From a bacterium (GTDB lineage Bacteria; Bacillota; Clostridia; Christensenellales; Aristaeellaceae), in assembly GCA_004563405.1 (NCBI GenBank), contig SFTH01000022.1, positions 1-43,109 on the forward strand: a DNA stretch of 43,109 bases. The letters run 5' to 3'. The notes beneath the pieces are model-generated. The model saw only the letters and a list, made by a program, of their open reading frames with translations. It made no database searches and was not told where the DNA came from. Both the position numbers and the translations under genes were made by a program. This document shows, piece after piece, positions 41,221 through 43,109 of the stretch. Numbering within the stretch: the first letter of the stretch is position 1; every line of letters begins with the position of its first letter.

Positions 41221-41961
41221 ATGCTGTTTTTCATGCCTTATCTGTTCATCAACCCGATTCTGATCGCCGCGGCAGTGATTCCCGCCGTCATCCTGCTGGT
41301 GCAGGTCTACAGGGCGGACCGGCTGGAAAAGGAGCCGCCGTCGCTGCTGTTGTCGCTGGTGCTCTACGGCGTGTTCGCCACGAGCCTGGCCAAGCTCACC
41401 GAGAGCCTGGGCGTCTCCCTGCTGAACCGGTTCGTCCGGGGCGAGCTGGTCTACAACCTGCTATTGAACTTCGTCGTGGTGGGCCTCTCCGAGGAGGGGT
41501 TCAAATATCTGCTGCTCAAGCGGCGCACCTGGGACTCCGCCTGCTTCAACTGTCAGTTTGACGGCGTGGTCTACGCGGTGTTCGTCTCCCTGGGCTTCGC
41601 CCTGTGGGAGAACATCAGCTACGTCATCATGTACGGCTTCGGCACGGCGCTGGTGCGCGCGGTGACCGCCGTCCCCGGCCACGCCTGCTTCGGCGTGTTC
41701 ATGGGCGCGCTCTACGGCATGGCCAAGAAGTACGACGGCTACGGGCAGATGGAGAAGTCCCGCACCCTGCGGCGGCTGGCCGTGCTGCTGCCGGTGCTGC
41801 TCCACGGCGCCTACGACTTCATCGCGAGCTACCCCAACGTCCACTACGCCTGGATCTTCGTGGGCTTCATCGCCGCCCTGTTCACCGCCGCCTTCCTGCT
41901 GGTGCGCAAGCTGTCCCGGGAGGATCAGTACATTCACAACCGCAGCGCCCGCTTCTTCTGA
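41221..41961 (+). CDS. PrsW-family intramembrane metalloprotease
   Basis: 246 residues with seven or eight membrane helices. The family motifs are all present: SEEGFKYLLLK (Glu91, Glu92, Lys95), FALWENISY (Glu130, Asn131), GHACFGVFMG (His154) and LLHGAYDF (His195). In Bacillus PrsW cleaves the anti-sigma factor RsiW; this protein may act on the membrane anti-sigma factor at 3,778-5,259 or another substrate, which cannot be decided here. It follows the Rrf2 gene by 30 bases and ends at a strong terminator. Confidence 0.88.
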   Translation: MLFFMPYLFINPILIAAAVIPAVILLVQVYRADRLEKEPPSLLLSLVLYGVFATSLAKLTESLGVSLLNRFVRGELVYNLLLNFVVVGLSEEGFKYLLLKRRTWDSACFNCQFDGVVYAVFVSLGFALWENISYVIMYGFGTALVRAVTAVPGHACFGVFMGALYGMAKKYDGYGQMEKSRTLRRLAVLLPVLLHGAYDFIASYPNVHYAWIFVGFIAALFTAAFLLVRKLSREDQYIHNRSARFF

Positions 41962-41974
41962 GCCGGCCCGCATG

Positions 41975-42009
41975 GCCGCCGCACGGCAAACGTGCGGCGG
42001 CGCTTTTTT
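41975..42009 (+). terminator. Terminator of the Rrf2-PrsW operon
   Basis: Perfect 11-bp stem GCCGCCGCACG/CGTGCGGCGGC with loop GCAAA, followed by GCTTTTTTG. Confidence 0.95.
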
Positions 42010-42198
42010 GCGCGCCGCGCCGGACTGTTTATTGATTTTTCGTTACGTCTCCAAATATATTTCCGTATTTCGAATTTTTTACAAAATGCACTTGCGCACC
42101 TGCACTTTATGTAATACTAATCTCAATTAAAAATGTCTCTTATCCACTCGCGTTGAGTAATGCTCATGACGGTATGACGAGAAAGGTGGTTGATTGTC

Positions 42199-42831
42199 TT
42201 GCAGAGACGGTCTACCACCTTTTCCAATGTGGCAAATACCTCATTGCGAAAGCAGGACATCAACAGGCAAATCCGCGAACTGAAAACGGCGGGAGCCGAC
42301 GAAGTGATTTTCGAATACGAACACGGCGATGCGAAGGTGAAAAAGAACCTTCATATGCTCTTGGAAATGGCGACTGCGGGCGACACCATCATCACTCTTG
42401 AAGTGAGCCGATTGAGCCGAAGCACACAGCAACTATGCCAGATCATCGACATCATCAGGGAGAAGCGGTTGAGGCTTGTGATTGTGGGGAGCATCACCAT
42501 CGACTGCCGAAATGGTCAGACAGACCCCATGAGCGAAGCCTTTCTTCAAATGGCGGGCGTTTTCAGTCAGTTGGAGTTGGCGATGATTCGAGCAAGAGTG
42601 AAAAGCGGGATGGAGAATGCCAAGGCAAAGGGCAAGCAAATCGGCAGGAAGCCCACCACAAAGGATGACATCCCCGCAACCTTCTACAAGCATTATCCCG
42701 CCTTTATGGCAGGGACGCTGAATGTGAGCGAATTGGCGAGGGTGTGCGGATTGAGTAGACCCACGGTGTATAAGTATTTGAAATTGGTGGGACAAGAAAG
42801 TCCCTCTCTCCACGATGGAGAGAGGGATTGA
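42199..42831 (+). CDS. Serine recombinase (resolvase/invertase family), atypical N-terminus
   Basis: 210 residues from the TTG at 42199 (AAAGGTGG ends 9 bases upstream; another TTG at 42190 leaves no spacing). The resolvase fold is clear: KQDINRQIRELKTAGADEVIFE, GDTIITLEVSRLSRSTQQL, SEAFLQMAGVFSQLELAMIRARVKSGM and a C-terminal HTH (NVSELARVCGLSRPTVYKYLKL). The usual Y-x-R-V-S start is replaced by NVANTSLRKQ: the Ser in the catalytic position is kept but the Arg two residues before it is Asn. Base composition is far more AT-rich than the other genes, so it is probably acquired. No partner elements are visible in the window. Confidence 0.85.
   Translation: MQRRSTTFSNVANTSLRKQDINRQIRELKTAGADEVIFEYEHGDAKVKKNLHMLLEMATAGDTIITLEVSRLSRSTQQLCQIIDIIREKRLRLVIVGSITIDCRNGQTDPMSEAFLQMAGVFSQLELAMIRARVKSGMENAKAKGKQIGRKPTTKDDIPATFYKHYPAFMAGTLNVSELARVCGLSRPTVYKYLKLVGQESPSLHDGERD
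42801..42827. other. Perfect hairpin at the 3' end of the recombinase gene
   Basis: TCCCTCTCTCC/GGAGAGAGGGA, 11 bp with loop ACGAT, inside the last codons of the recombinase and without a T tract on either side. Could be a terminator core or a recombination-related site. Confidence 0.55.
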
Positions 42832-42873
42832 ATACAACAACCTTCTTATCAGATTTCTATCACATAAAATAGG

Positions 42874-43109
42874 TCATTCTTCTATAATACTTTTACCAAT
42901 TATAAGCCCAATATATACGCCCCAAATACCTCCGAGTTTCCCCCAAAAAGTAAAATTCTGTATTGTAAGAATCTCAATAGCAATAATACCTAGCAAGATA
43001 TACATAGTCCATTTTTTATGTTTATCAGTCATAGGTTTCATTATCAATGCCATGATAATCCCTGGGACTATTGCTGGAACGCCCAGAAGCAGAAGTGCGT
43101 ACCAATGCT
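42874..43109 (-). CDS. Partial small membrane protein (5' end beyond the window)
   Basis: The minus strand is open from the window edge (first full codon at 43107) to a TGA at 42874, giving at least 77 residues. It begins inside a hydrophobic stretch (YALLLLGVPAIVPGIIMALI), has a short basic loop (KPMTDKHKKW), a second segment (MYILLGIIAIEILTI) and a third (GGIWGVYIGLIIG), and ends KSIIEE. AT-rich like its neighbour. Unknown function; converges on the recombinase gene. Confidence 0.6.
   Translation of the reverse strand, partial: HWYALLLLGVPAIVPGIIMALIMKPMTDKHKKWTMYILLGIIAIEILTIQNFTFWGKLGGIWGVYIGLIIGKSIIEE

Overview
The window reads as chromosomal DNA of a high-GC, low-AT-spacer Firmicute, most likely a member of the Clostridia (a Christensenellales-like lineage is my guess, not demonstrated). 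Reasons seen directly: strong AGGAGG-type ribosome binding sites, many TTGACA-N17-TATAAT promoters, a Gram-positive type LexA box in front of recA, YesM/YesN-type two-component genes, Rrf2 and FadR/GntR regulators, a preQ1-I type leader before queT, and a Cys-rich gene pair without signal peptides that looks like spore coat material. Only the last 1.1 kb (42,010 to the end) is AT-rich and looks acquired.

Layout. 1-9.5 kb is mostly housekeeping: tRNA-Thr(GGU), queT with a preQ1 leader and terminator, an amidohydrolase, a small membrane protein, SOS-controlled recA, an ECF sigma/anti-sigma pair, a PHP-type histidinol phosphatase, a large polytopic membrane protein and a sirtuin. 9.6-18.8 kb is one functional block: a lipoprotein sugar sensor, a YesM-type histidine kinase and a YesN-type regulator, followed by the galactofuranose-type ABC importer ytfQ-ytfR-ytfT-yjfF. 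The sensor lipoprotein and the transport binding protein are paralogues, which suggests a three-component sugar-sensing system that switches on the importer beside it.

18.8-33.8 kb holds a GntR/FadR regulator with a DUF362 gene and then a 13-kb single-direction catabolic operon (minus strand, promoter near 33,770): Zn alcohol dehydrogenase, transaldolase-like enzyme, TctC-TctB-TctA carboxylate importer, SDR, split transketolase, tartronate semialdehyde reductase, glycerate kinase, KDG-kinase-like PfkB kinase and 6-phosphogluconate dehydrogenase. Together these describe uptake and breakdown of a sugar acid or related polyhydroxy carboxylate; no dehydratase or classical aldolase is present, so the substrate and route remain open.

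33.9-35.6 kb contains the Cys-rich pair, a hairpin and a 114-bp tandem repeat. 35.6-38.7 kb has a dicarboxylate/amino acid symporter and metY (O-acetylhomoserine sulfhydrylase). The metY leader is the most striking element of the window: a perfect sigma-A promoter, a 27-residue peptide in which 11 residues are Met or Cys, an intrinsic terminator directly after it, and a second small ORF with its own SD before metY. This has the layout of a classical ribosome-stalling attenuator, where Firmicutes normally use S-box, T-box or CymR control.

38.7-42 kb carries a DUF2318 lipoprotein and a SafE/DsbD-like membrane protein with a C-terminal cupredoxin domain (its N-terminal HMA domain appears to have been deleted and thrown out of frame), divergent from an Rrf2 regulator and a PrsW-type intramembrane protease. 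The window ends with an atypical serine recombinase and part of a small membrane protein on the minus strand.
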